Shown here: one piece after another, positions 36,282 through 47,045 of the stretch
Layout: every line of letters begins with the position of its first letter
Numbering within the stretch: the first letter of the stretch is position 1
DNA from: Ceratodon purpureus
Taxonomy: Eukaryota; Streptophyta; Bryopsida; Pseudoditrichales; Ditrichaceae
DNA length: 64,000 nt
Assembly (NCBI GenBank): GCA_014871385.1
Contig: CM026431.1
Span: 11,995,594 to 12,059,593, forward strand
Direction: 5' to 3'
Made by a program: the position numbers and the translations under genes
The notes under the pieces: model-generated
Databases searched by the model: none
Seen by the model: the letters and a program-made list of their open reading frames with translations, nothing else
Told to the model about the DNA's origin: nothing

Positions 36282-38778
36282 CTAAAGCTTCGGGCTACCA
36301 TTATCACTAGATTTTTCTAACGGCTCAGTCGGTGTGCTTCCCACTACTCCACTGCCATCCTTGGCGGCTGAATCTGCTGACATCTGAGCTTGGTCTTCAC
36401 TAGAGGTCTCTGCTACAGGCTTCACAGGAGGAGCACCTCCCCAAGCAGCAGCTTCAGAGGCTGGCAATTAAGATCCATTCAAAAGTGAGAAACTGTCTAT
36501 GCTACGTGTGACAATTTAGTGTGGAAAAACTGAAATTAGACAAACTGTGATGGCTCTGAAATTCTTCCAACTAAGAAAATTAAGGGATTTGAAAACAAAA
36601 TACTTGCATAAACTAATTAAACATTAGAGCAACCGTAGTGGTACATCCTTTGTAACCCAGATGGACATTTCTAAAACACCCACACGCATATCAATGCAAA
36701 GGCTTTTCAACGTTTTCATTCATACTGATGCTTTCCAGTATGTCCACACTCCAGCATGCTGAAAAATTCAGCAGTCAGTTAAACATACCTTTGCGCTGTT
36801 CCTCTGACACGAGAGCTTTGGCTTGATCCTCCGTAATCCGCACATAGTCTTCTGTCGTGTAAGGTTTGGGTGGGGCAGGAGCCTCCTCTACAAACAGTCC
36901 CCAGAGAACAAAAAGAAAAGCCATCAACACAGATACTCGTCAACAATCACGGGACCACCGTTGTGGAGACAGTTCAATAGGCACGTAAAGGTCATTATTC
37001 TCTCCAACAAATATTAAACAACAGACAACTATTAACGAGACAGGTGAACAAGTGTGGCCTACTTGTGAAGAAGTATCCTACCTGTTTTCGGAGCTGCTGG
37101 GGGTGCTTCAGTTGCCGAGAGGGTGGTCGGCATGGAGGTCGGAGTTGACGAAACAGTGTTGGGACGAGATGGAGTTGACGTTGGTGGAGAGTCATAAGGG
37201 GTTGGATTGCGCAACTCATCCAGACCTATTTCTTGCTCTAAAGTAGCTTTGAACTCCCTAGAAACTTGCTGTCACAAACAATCCAGGTCCTCAGATAATG
37301 AATATGAGAATCGCGAACATTTTCCTGATTTCTCAAATCACAACCGTAGCATCAACCAGAACTGGCTCAGATGTAGTCAATACAAAGTGTACCGGGTGGA
37401 GTATATCTGGGATCACTAAGCTAGAAACGAAAAATAACCCTGCTGTTCCTAAATTTTCATCGTTTCGCACATAAATGTGCTGAAGTTCTGCCAATTGGAC
37501 AACTGACAAAGAAATATCGAAGGACAAACGATATTTCACATAAATAGCCACATGCAATAATAAGGTACCTGAAGCTCCTTAATTGTCGGCTGGAAAGCCC
37601 GCAATGATTTGCCCAAAGTGCGAGCAACCTGCACCCACAGTTCATTTTTAGGATAGTTGAGGAACTGGCATTCGCATATCATAATCCCATTTGTATTCGT
37701 GGCTCTGTAACCTTATTAACAAGAGCTCCACATCCTAAAGATCGGATCAAAAGTTGAAGTCTCCAACTATCAATCCCTCGAAGTTCCTGCAACAACTAAC
37801 TCTTCACTCCCAGGGGCTTTCCATTATTACAGATTCCACATCTCTTTTCAGCTCACTAACTCCATCCTAACAGTGGCACCCAAACAGAAGTAGCTCCAAG
37901 AATTCGCCTCCCACAAATTCCACTACCTCGATGCAACCTCAAATTTCACAACCACAAAATTTCCAAAATCCCATCATAAGCCAATTAAAGACTACAACTA
38001 AAAGAATTATCCATCATCACCATCATGAAACCCACGTGGTTTGAGCTCAGAAACACTGTTCCATCAATCGCCCTGAATCACGAAATTAGCATTTCTACAC
38101 GCACATTGAAACATAGAAGAAGTCCCGGAGAAAAATCCACCCTGCTTCAGTACCTCTGCAAGTCCCTTCGGACCAAACACAAGCAGCGCTACCACACCAA
38201 TCACCAGAGCTTCAGGCGCGCCAACTCCCAGCAACGACGCTCGCACTCCCGACCTCTTCCCCTCCCTCACCTTCCCTGATTCCAAACCCACCAACAAACA
38301 TCTCAATTCTCCGTAAAAAACAGTTTCAAAACCCTGACCCCAAATCCACAACAAAACCAAAAGGAAAACCAAAAACCAAAACCCCATGCAGCTGAATGAC
38401 CACCATTTCGAGCTCCAAACCAATCCCAAACTCAACCCTCACATCAAAAACCCCCGAAAACCAAAACCTACAATTGAACCCAAAACTCGAAACTTTGGGG
38501 GGAAGTAAACACCCACCTGTAGGGCACGAGAGGACCAGACAAAGACGACCTTGGAACGACGACGAGGCAGAGCTGAACGCCCTGGCTCTCAACACCAACG
38601 ACGTCTTCCTGCACCCGAGCTGCCTGGACAAGACTGCAGAGTGGAGACCACCGCTCACTGAGCCCGAGGACCCCGAGCTGGTGCTACACGAGGGGATGTC
38701 GACGGTGGTGCGAGCGAAATGGGCAGCGCAGGGCAGCAGAGAGGCTCTGGAGCACACCACTCCAGCCATGGTCGCCAT
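36282..38778 (-). CDS. HCF106: HCF106 / TatB, thylakoid twin-arginine translocase subunit
   Basis: Six exons fit exactly in frame: 38778-38517, 38275-38154, 37628-37569, 37268-37082, 36887-36789, 36460-36282, giving 302 residues (Arabidopsis protein about 260). Residues 1 to about 88 are rich in S, A and R, as in a chloroplast transit peptide. Exon 2 carries SLLGVGAPEALVIGVVALL, then VFGPKGLAE: the TatB membrane helix with its conserved glutamate and FGP hinge. Exons 3-4 give VARTLGKSLRAFQPTIKELQ and QVSREFKATLEQEIGLDEL, the amphipathic helix and following conserved block. The tail is rich in P, T and S. It forms the receptor complex with cpTatC that binds twin-arginine precursors on the stromal face of thylakoids. 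Start chosen as the first ATG of the frame; an in-frame ATG is three codons on (MATM). Confidence 0.95.
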
Positions 38779-40082
38779 GGTGACCTACTGGCGCAATCGC
38801 AGCAGTGCCCACAAGGATTTTCTCCTGCGCAACCCACTGCTGACTGATGTTGTTGAAGTGGGTGAAGCTGCTTCCACTCGCGCAGGAATCTGTCGATCAG
38901 AGGCGGTTCGAGGGCGAAATGGGAAGGGGAGTAGGGATAACTCGAGTCGGAGTGGCCCAATCTAGAGCGCCATCGACGAGGTGGAGCTCACGCACAACAT
39001 CGTCGCACATTAGGTGCGTCAATCCATGGCTACATTGCCATGCCTGAGTCTCCTTTCCAGGGCTTTCAGGTTGGATGAAACTCGTCGACTATTTTGGATG
39101 CGGACGTGAATTTCAATGGCATTAAGTGTTGAATGGAATTTCAAAGTTAAATTTCTGATTAAGCTTCTATTAAATACTTTAAATTATTTTGAATTGTTTG
39201 TTAATTTATTTTAGACCTCAGATTGTGGTTATGAAGGTTTTGTTGTGTTCTCAAGAGTCAATGTATTTAGTTGAAGAAATAAATTTATGGAATTTCTGTC
39301 ACGCTTTTTAATTGAGGACCCATTTATTTCCGCTTAATTTTGCACATTGACTATGGTGGTCTTCAATCAATTTATCTTCTAGTATGTTCCGGTATTTACA
39401 AGATCACGAGGTTTTTAACATGTTTTGAAAAGCTCAAGGATTTACCAAGATAATATTAGCCAAAATTTACAATTATCTACTCACACCTCAAAATTCTTTA
39501 GAAAGGGAATGCTTCTTCACTCTAAACTTAGAAATATTTATTGTATTGATTAACACTTTCTCTCTTGCTCACACTGCAACCATGAATGTAGTTGCAGAAA
39601 GTATTATTTGTCAAAACCTAGTTGTCAAAAGTTATTGATAAGACAAATTCTCAATTTGTTTTATCTCTTAAATGGTCTATCACGGATGTGATGATAAGGA
39701 AATTGCATTTCCTACCTAAATTTTAGGTGCCTCAATTTTCTGCTTTAATTTGAAAATTGTTCAGGGATGGAGACGAATAAGTGTATACCTGAGTCTTTAG
39801 TATCCCCTTTCTTTCACATCACTCATCAGAGTGCTCTTACGGACATTTTCTGAAGTTTTAGGGTTTCTAGAGGCGATGTTCTTTTAGAGCTAAGTAGTGA
39901 TATGAGGCATCTCCACAGGTAATGATTCTCTGAATGCGTAGACGATAGTGGCGTTTTTTTTCTATGGTATGACAAGTTACTTGTAAATTGAATGAGCACC
40001 ATCAAGATTCTTTAGAACAAACGTGTCCAGCTTGTTGGATGAATATCAAACCAATTTGCAATGTACCACAATAAGAAAACCC
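38779..40082. other. Gene-free interval upstream of HCF106
   Basis: The first 250 bp are GC-rich and hold the HCF106 promoter and leader. Beyond 39.1 kb the DNA is AT-rich with no coding signal seen. Confidence 0.55.
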
Positions 40083-41810
40083 TGTTTTTTGTCATGTCTT
40101 ACGTGATGTCTCTAAAAACGCAAAGACATCCCCAGCAATGTCTTGCAAGCGCAAAGACATCTCAGACAAGGTGGATGTTTAAGGAGACATCCCAGAAAAC
40201 ACGAAGACATCTCTGTGTCTAAGACGTCTCAAGGTAATTTTGGAGGGTTAAAGTGTATGCCACGTGGGTGCCACTTCAATGACACATCAACGCCAAGTGG
40301 ACGGGTACTGCCGCATGGCAATGAATTTCATCATGATGTGGACTTTTACGTGGTCCCACAGAATATGACATGACAACGTCAAAATCGTACGTGGCACCCG
40401 GAAAAAATGACGTGGCATGCCTCGTTAGTAGATTTTTGGGGGATTTATGCTCGAATCTTCTTCATGATAAACATCACACAAGACATCAGCTTGTTATGCG
40501 AGACATCCAAGATGTCTTTATAAATGTCTTAAGTGATGTCTCCAAAAGTGTAGGAGCGTCTGCCGAGACATTGCTTGAAATGTATCTTATTGCTCACATT
40601 TTGCAGTGAAGGATGTTTTAGAAGATGTCTTAAGGGATGTTTGGGAGGATGTTCGAGAGGATGTTTAAGATGATGTTTGCTATGTCATTTGAGAAGACGT
40701 TTGAGGGGATGTCATTGCACAGTCTCACAAAAACATCCCCATCTCTTGTATACCGTGTCTTACAAGACATCCAATCCTATACCTAGACTTCTCCTGAAGC
40801 ATGCATCACTCACCATTCAAACATCCACTGTCACTGTTGGCTACCAAAACTCCCATATGGTCGTGCGCACGCCCAACACTGCATAAGTTCAACAGGCCAA
40901 CAACACATGCAGTTAAACAAGGAATTCACATAAGAAGGAAATTGCTATAAATTCCCTTAGTGGAACGACCTATACGTACATGGTTTACTTCCTAACGTCC
41001 ATAAGTTGTTAGCCCTAATCATAGCCATATGTGAACGTTTGACATGCCCACATAGTGCTATCCAAGTTGCATCATGTGACAAGATGTCTCTTGGGATGTT
41101 CTACCAGACATCTCAGAAGCTTATAGAAACGTCAACCCGTTTAATCGGACGTCTTCAAAGAACATCCCACGTTATTCATACGTCTTGTAGTGGCTCACTT
41201 GAGTTTCATTTGGGCCAACATTATATTGTGCAATCACGTGACCTACTTGCACTCCTCTTCCCCCATTTCTTCTTTGTTGGGCCTCTACACTCTAAACTCT
41301 ACACTCTCAAACTCTAACTTCTAACCTCTAAATTCTACACTCTAAAACTCTAACTTCTACAATCTAAACTCTTACACCCTAAAACTCTAAAAGCTAAACG
41401 TCTAAAACACACACTCTAAAACTCTAAAACTCATACCTCTCTATTCTAAATTCTTACACTCTAGAACTTTAACTTGTAAACTCACTCTACACTCTAAAAT
41501 TCTAACCTCTACATTCTAAGCTCTAACTACTTGAAAAAATAAAGGCCCAAATGAACTTTGTAAAGCCTCAAATTCCACTTAAAGGTCTCATGCCCTAACT
41601 ATGGCTGCAATAGCTAACCTTAGCTGCCTCATGAACTAATTCTGGCTGCAGCAGCTAACCCAAGCTGCCTTTGTTCATCTAGTGAACTCAATGAAATTCA
41701 TCCGAGTTGATGGTTATGAATGTCATCTTAGACATCTTCATGGACGTCATCATAGACATCTTCAATGACAATTGGAAATCGTAATTGATGTCTTTGCAAA
41801 TGTCCCAATG
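40083..41810. repeat. Zone dense in GATGTC / GACATC words
   Basis: AGACATC, GATGTCT and one-base variants (GGATGTT, GACGTCT) recur dozens of times in both orientations between about 40,100 and 41,190, and again at 41,720-41,810. Examples are CGCAAAGACATCCCC, CGCAAAGACATCTCAG, AAGATGTCTTTATAAATGTC and CATAGACATCTTCA. No open gene is present. The pattern resembles the dispersed motifs of the two transposase loci, so this may be a decayed or non-autonomous relative; no end repeats were identified. Confidence 0.6.
41283..41528. repeat. Degenerate ACTCTAA tandem repeat, telomere-like
   Basis: About 35 imperfect units of CTCTAAA / CTCTACA / CTCTAAC. Resembles a drifted form of the plant telomere heptamer CCCTAAA but with T for C, and only one CCCTAAA copy is seen. 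It could be an old interstitial telomeric patch or a plain simple repeat. Confidence 0.75.
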
Positions 41811-43099
41811 TTGGCCATGCTTTGTAGATTAGCTTAAGGCACGGGTGCTGTTGGATGAAGAAGCCGGAGAACATTTGGAGAAGGACGTGGTAGAATACTC
41901 AGCAAGTGGAATCGCAATCAGTGACGACGGGGACTTTCGAGCCTTACAACTGCAGATTCAAAAGATAAAGGTAATTTGAAGCCCACCGCCCACGAGGAGG
42001 TGCTATGTTATAGCTGCAACAAACACAATCAACAATATATGCTCAAATCCAAGACGAGTAGTGACAAAGTCACTTATTGATACGTGTAATACCATTCTGA
42101 GAAGGCAATCTTTCCAATTGATATATATGATTTAAACTTATGAGGCTCCACACTCTACGTGTTAGGTAATTAACAAAAGAAATATAGAAGTTTAAATAGG
42201 ATATATAGTTCATAGGAATAACACATCTTTCTTTAGTAACCATGCTCTTCATACCAATTACTTTACATAAGGAGTACAAGACCAATCCTCATGTTTTTCT
42301 TGGGGCCCACAAATATGAAGATCTTATGGTGTCAGAAAAATAATCATTGCATGATTGCATCTATACATGGGTTTTGCTTAGCACTCACAATAAAGATTTT
42401 ACCACATATAATTGGATTGGTCACAACCACTCACATTATGACACATGAGCTCTTAACAATCTATTGTTGATTACGGCTACGTCATCCATTTAGTTGTCAC
42501 TACACTTATACTTTTATTTATAATAGATTTGTTCATCCAATTCCCAAATTTGGCGTCGCCCTTTGCAATCCAAGGAGAGTGGCAGCGAGGCTATGGACTT
42601 TTTATCACGAATGGCTGGCCGTGTTGGGCGCAAGAAGAAGGAATTCGACATTGAGCTCTAAAGCTATTCCATTGAGACAACATAGCATTACGTGCAAAGG
42701 CCCTGTAAGCCTGCCCAAGTTAGGTGAACCCCTTGCCCAAAGCCCCTCTGCCGCTGGCAACGGATGCCAAAATCGCTGCCCGCACAGTTAACAAGGGTCC
42801 TCGGTGGCGCACTGTTAATAAGGGTCCTCGGAATATACCACCTGACATGAGCGGGTCGGCTCGGGGTTTGGTCCCAAGTAGGCAGAATGCTGTCAACGTG
42901 CCACTGTAGCAACATCCTTCACACGCCTTGCGCGGAGGTCATTGGTTCGACCCCCCTTAGCGGGTTTGCTAGCACCTCGGTGGCACGTCCAGTGCCATGT
43001 CAAAAAGTACGCGAGCAGGCCCCATTTTTTTCTCTCACGTGCCGCTTACACGGCCTTTTCTAGACCTATTTTTGCACGTAATGGAACATGCAATCAATA
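41811..43099. other. Gene-free interval
   Basis: AT-rich to 42,530, then a GC-richer stretch with a partial internal duplication (AACAAGGGTCCTCGGTGG and AATAAGGGTCCTCGGAAT). No coding exon supported. It may include the 5' part of the mariner element that follows. Confidence 0.45.
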
Positions 43100-44045
43100 G
43101 CAGCTGCCATGGGCACATCAAAAGATATAGTTCAACGAGTTGTGAAGGCATGACTTCTCGAGCCACACACGAACGCCATCAAGCCGTATCTAACTGACGC
43201 TAACAAGGTGAATTGAGTCAAGTTTTGCCTATCCCTGCTTGACTATGACAATCCGGCCTAGTTTCACGATATGATGAATACCATCCACATTGGCGAAAAG
43301 TGGTTTAACATCACGGAGCAAACATCTCGTTTCTATCTAGCACCAAGTAAAAAACCTCCACAACGCACCTCCAAAAGCAAGCGGTTCATAACAAAGGTGA
43401 TGTTTATGGCTGCCGACCATGTCCCCCGTTTTGATACGGGCCGCAACTGTGAATTCGATGGTAAAATTGGTATATTTCCATTCATATTCTAGGAGCCCCC
43501 AAAAAAAAGCAGCAAAAACAGGCACGGTGGGACATTGAAGACAAAGTGCATTACCTCCATTGATAAATTTGAGACACACAAGATGTTATTAGAGCAATTC
43601 TTGCCGGCAATTTGGGCTAAATGGCCATTGGCAGTGTGAGGGGCAAAAGACGAGCGATGTTATCATACAACAAGACAACGCCAAGCCGCATGTGCTCAAT
43701 GATGATCCCAATCTCGCCGTTGATTTAGTTCAGGATGGCATGACGATCAAACTGATGAACCAACCACCAAATAGTCCCGACATGAACGTGTTAGATCTTA
43801 GATTCTTCCGCACGATTCAGTCCTTGTAACATCAACAATACATGTCGGGGATCGATAATCTGATTGCTGCCACCAAGAAAGCATATCAAGATCTGTCGGT
43901 TGAAAAGCTAACCAATATATTCCTCACTTGGCAGCAGTGCATGATTGAGGCCATGAAGCTCAACGATGACAACAAATACAAGGTCCCGACTCTCACATAT
44001 TGGCAAGGATGGTTTGCGACGACGAAGCACATTGCCGTCTAGTCT
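43100..44045 (+). pseudogene. Mariner-like (plant MLE) transposase remnant
   Basis: Fragments in successive frames match plant mariner-like transposase: AIKPYLTDANKV and VKFCLSLLD, then HIGEKWFNITEQTSRFYLAP, KVMFMAADHVPRFD, IIQQDNAKPHV, and NQPPNSPDMNVLDLRFFR, with TYWQGWFATTKHIAV at the end. The second and third catalytic aspartates (DNAKPH, SPDMN) survive; the first position reads G in HIGEKWF where functional copies have D. At least two in-frame stops (after DANKVN and DNPA) and a frame change near 43.5-43.66 kb make it dead. The family moves by cut-and-paste into TA sites and mobilises Stowaway MITEs. Confidence 0.85.
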
Positions 44046-44544
44046 GGTGTGTCCTGATGAAGTTCGCTTGCAAGGATTCAATTTTGTTAATAAAATGGAG
44101 GAAAACACATCCTGGTTTTATTGGTGATTGATATTGAAGGTTTTCAAGCACGACTGTCGTGTGGAGTATTTGGTTTGATCTGTCTCTCTGTCAGTGCACT
44201 GTTTCTGTAGTGTTTGTGATTTGTAACTGAGGGTTTGGGTTACTAGCTGGATAGTAGACCTAGTTTTTTGGTGGCCATCTTCATGCATGTGGTTGTTCTG
44301 AACTTCTGGCATGTGGTTGGAGCCGTAGTGGCAATAAAGCGACAGTAGAGCCAGCCTAGTTCAAGAAGCATAGTTCAAGAAGCATGAAGGAACTTATAAA
44401 CTCTTTTTGTGCACGCCTTTGACTTGTCATTTATAGGATTTGCATGATACAGAATGTCCTCCTTCCTTGCCGGAGAAGCAAGAAATTATTTTGAGACAAA
44501 TCAAGGTATTTTTTGGAGACAAATTTTTCAAGCAATTCACGATA

Positions 44545-44564
44545 TTATTTTGAGACGGAGGAAG
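44545..44564 (-). repeat. Stowaway-type terminus
   Basis: Reading on the minus strand, the end is CTTCCTCCGTCTCAAAATAA directly next to TA, close to the CTCCCTCCGT consensus of plant Stowaway/mariner ends. A degenerate GAGACAAAT.. copy lies 30-80 bp to the left; a good partner end was not found. It could be the 3' end of the mariner remnant or of a separate MITE. Confidence 0.6.
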
Positions 44565-44566
44565 TA

Positions 44567-45395
44567 TATTGCAAAAGCTGCTATCATAGAAAATAGATTA
44601 ATTACTTTGTCATACCTCTTAAACACTCTTTTGTGATAACACTTCCCAAAAAAAGCTATTTTAATTTTTAAAGGCTTTGGGCCTCTCATCATGTCACAAT
44701 TAAACTTAGACTGCAAAAAGTAATCATCCACCAAAAGGTAGATAAAATTTCAAAATACATTGCACGGTATTTATACTTATTAGTTTTGAAATTTTATTGA
44801 TTTTTTAAATCTTTTTTAGTCTTTTAGTTTTGTGAAGAAAGTAGTGTTTTTCCTATTATTACCACAAAATCTAATAAACTATGAAATATTATCCAGTGGC
44901 CATTTTAAAAGCCCTTTTGACAATAGTATGGATTTTTTTTTCGATGAGTATAAATCTAAGGCATGGACAAGGTTTAATATGCCATATATAGATTTTAGGG
45001 CCCTCTGGTCATGGCTTTGGTACATTTCAAAAATCCCCATCTAGAAGTCTCATGAAATTGCTAAAGATCTATGGTATTAGTTGTTTATAGATATTATATG
45101 CTAAAGTACTAAAAAGTTCATGATCATTAAATTTAAATGCAAATGACTAAATATTGTTATTAACCTACAATTTCAAATCTTTTCCACTAGCTTCTTCTTT
45201 TGTATACAAAATCATTACAATTACTATAACTTGTTGCAACTTGTAGAAAACCAAGTAACCGCAACTTATAGAAGGTTAATAGGGAAGTATGTGTATAGTG
45301 CTACAAGATTAAAAAGCTTCTTAGAATATATACTCAAGATATATCTTTGTTGTCTCAAACCTTCTTCTTGCTCTTGAAAATCATTATAATACTTC
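44567..45395. other. Gene-free AT-rich interval
   Basis: No coding or element signal recognised. It includes the 3' flank of the kinase gene. Confidence 0.5.
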
Positions 45396-47045
45396 TCATT
45401 GATCTGAAAGAGGACCCAAATACATTAAAGCTACTCTACTCCTTTCTTCTCTATCTTTTCTCAATTCTACTCTGATTCTTAGAAGCACTGCTCTTCTCCT
45501 TATCAATGCTTCTTGGGTTTCTTTTCTAAAATATTCTTGTGAACATTCTACTTCATCTTCACACTTTGTTAAACCTACTTCTTCCAAGCATTCTCCTTCT
45601 TGTTCTGCACCTTCTCCTTCTGCCCATTCTGCTTCTCTTGCCCATTCTGCTGCCTCTCCTGCCCAATTTTCTGCTTCCTCATGTTCCACCCACCTTGCTT
45701 CCTCTTCTGCCCAATTTACTCTTTCGTTTGCCCAATACCTTACTTTTCTTCCCCACCCCTTTTGTACTCTTGCCCATTGCTCTTTTTTAATTACCCACCT
45801 CTGTCTTTCTAAATCCCTTACAATTCTATTTCGTACAATATTTGTCCATTCGGAAATTGGACTTTGATCGATCACAACTCCTGTAGATTCTACTTTATCG
45901 ATCGCACCCAATATATCTGAGAATGTGGGCCTATATAAAGGTTCATGCTCCCAACAGCACTTCATAATTTCAATCATAAAATAGTGGCGCAGAGTTTCGG
46001 TAGTTGACATATCTGGTTTATAACTAAGCATCCAACTATATTCTTGAAAATCATGTCCTTCAAATGGCATACATCCAGTTAAAAGTTCATAACAGATCAT
46101 CCCAAAACTGAAGATGTCTGCCATTTTTGTGAACTCCAATTTCGAACTTTTAACTCCATCCTTCAGCTGTTGAAGAATCTCAGGTGCTCGCCACAGTCCA
46201 GTGCCCACCACTCCCACGGAACACTCATAATCAACCACAGTTGCTTTTACATCTGGATTTTCATCAGGAAGACCATCACCAAATGACCATAGAAGAATAT
46301 TAGAAGCTTTTAGATCTCTATGAACAATCCCATACTCGTTGTGCAATTTCTCCATATCTCTTGCAATGCACTTCATGACTTTCTTCACAAAGTCGATCTT
46401 AAATGGTAGGTCTTGATTGTTGTTAAGTTGCATTTTGAGATCAATGAGTTTTCGCAGATCACCCCACTGCCTCACCATCACAAATCCAAATCTGTCGTCG
46501 ATCATCGTTCCTCCTTTAATATACATCAACGGTCCCTTACTGTTGTCTATAGGGACATTACGCAACATTCCGACTGGCCACTGTCTTTGAAAGACTTGCA
46601 GAGGATTGTCTCCCTTCATCAACTTCACCACATAATAACCGTAATCAAACTCACGTCCATCTGCAAATTCAACTTTGGCATCATAAATCTCTGCCTGTCC
46701 ACCCTCGCTGATCTTCTCGCCCAACACCACATTTATATCCTTGAAGAAACCTCCCCATTCAGGATGATTCGTCAGCACTTGAAAGTATTCACGGTTGGTC
46801 AATCTAGTGGAAGCATCGTCTGTGTCGGAGTCGGTAAGTTCACTCCAGTGGATTTCGGAGAATTCGATGTTGAACTCAGCCTCACTACTGAAGTTGCTCC
46901 TGTTCTTAATCATGCTCTTAATACGTTTGGAGGAGGAAGAGGACGATCTAGTTGGCACTCTGGAGTTTGCAGCATGGTTACCAAAGGACTCACCTGTATG
47001 ATACTCAGAGATCGTACTTGTGCACTGGCTCACAGCTTGCCCCAT
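45396..47045 (-). CDS. N-myristoylated bryophyte-type protein kinase with W-A-E repeat tail
   Basis: A single 549-codon exon from ATG 47045. MGQAVSQC at the N-terminus fits N-myristoylation (G2, S6) with a nearby cysteine for palmitoylation, so membrane anchoring is likely. A Ser-rich linker precedes the kinase domain (about 106-400). ISEGGQAEIY replaces the usual glycine loop, K141 lies in YYVVKLMKG, HRDLKASN is at 242-249, APE at 287-289, and DIFSFGMICYELLTG follows. The DFG position reads DYE (272-274): the metal-binding D is kept but F and G are changed. The C-terminal 120 residues repeat WAxE-type units (WANERVNWAEEEARW, ENWAGEAAEWAREAEWAEG). The QWPVGML and GGQAEIY features recall large kinase families in mosses. 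Substrate unknown; the catalytic residues allow activity, but the DYE change leaves a pseudokinase possible. Confidence 0.85.
   Translation of the reverse strand: MGQAVSQCTSTISEYHTGESFGNHAANSRVPTRSSSSSSKRIKSMIKNRSNFSSEAEFNIEFSEIHWSELTDSDTDDASTRLTNREYFQVLTNHPEWGGFFKDINVVLGEKISEGGQAEIYDAKVEFADGREFDYGYYVVKLMKGDNPLQVFQRQWPVGMLRNVPIDNSKGPLMYIKGGTMIDDRFGFVMVRQWGDLRKLIDLKMQLNNNQDLPFKIDFVKKVMKCIARDMEKLHNEYGIVHRDLKASNILLWSFGDGLPDENPDVKATVVDYECSVGVVGTGLWRAPEILQQLKDGVKSSKLEFTKMADIFSFGMICYELLTGCMPFEGHDFQEYSWMLSYKPDMSTTETLRHYFMIEIMKCCWEHEPLYRPTFSDILGAIDKVESTGVVIDQSPISEWTNIVRNRIVRDLERQRWVIKKEQWARVQKGWGRKVRYWANERVNWAEEEARWVEHEEAENWAGEAAEWAREAEWAEGEGAEQEGECLEEVGLTKCEDEVECSQEYFRKETQEALIRRRAVLLRIRVELRKDREERSRVALMYLGPLSDQ

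Noticed and set aside
41283-41528. Interstitial telomere
   Set aside because: Units are mostly CTCTAAA/CTCTACA rather than CCCTAAA; kept only as a telomere-like degenerate repeat.
42944-42954. GGTTCGACCCC, identical to a tRNA/SINE B box
   Set aside because: No matching A box at the right distance, no cloverleaf and no tail; probably chance.
45539-45812. Leucine-rich plus-strand frames within the kinase
   Set aside because: They are antisense shadows of the W-A-E/E-rich C-terminal repeat of the kinase gene.
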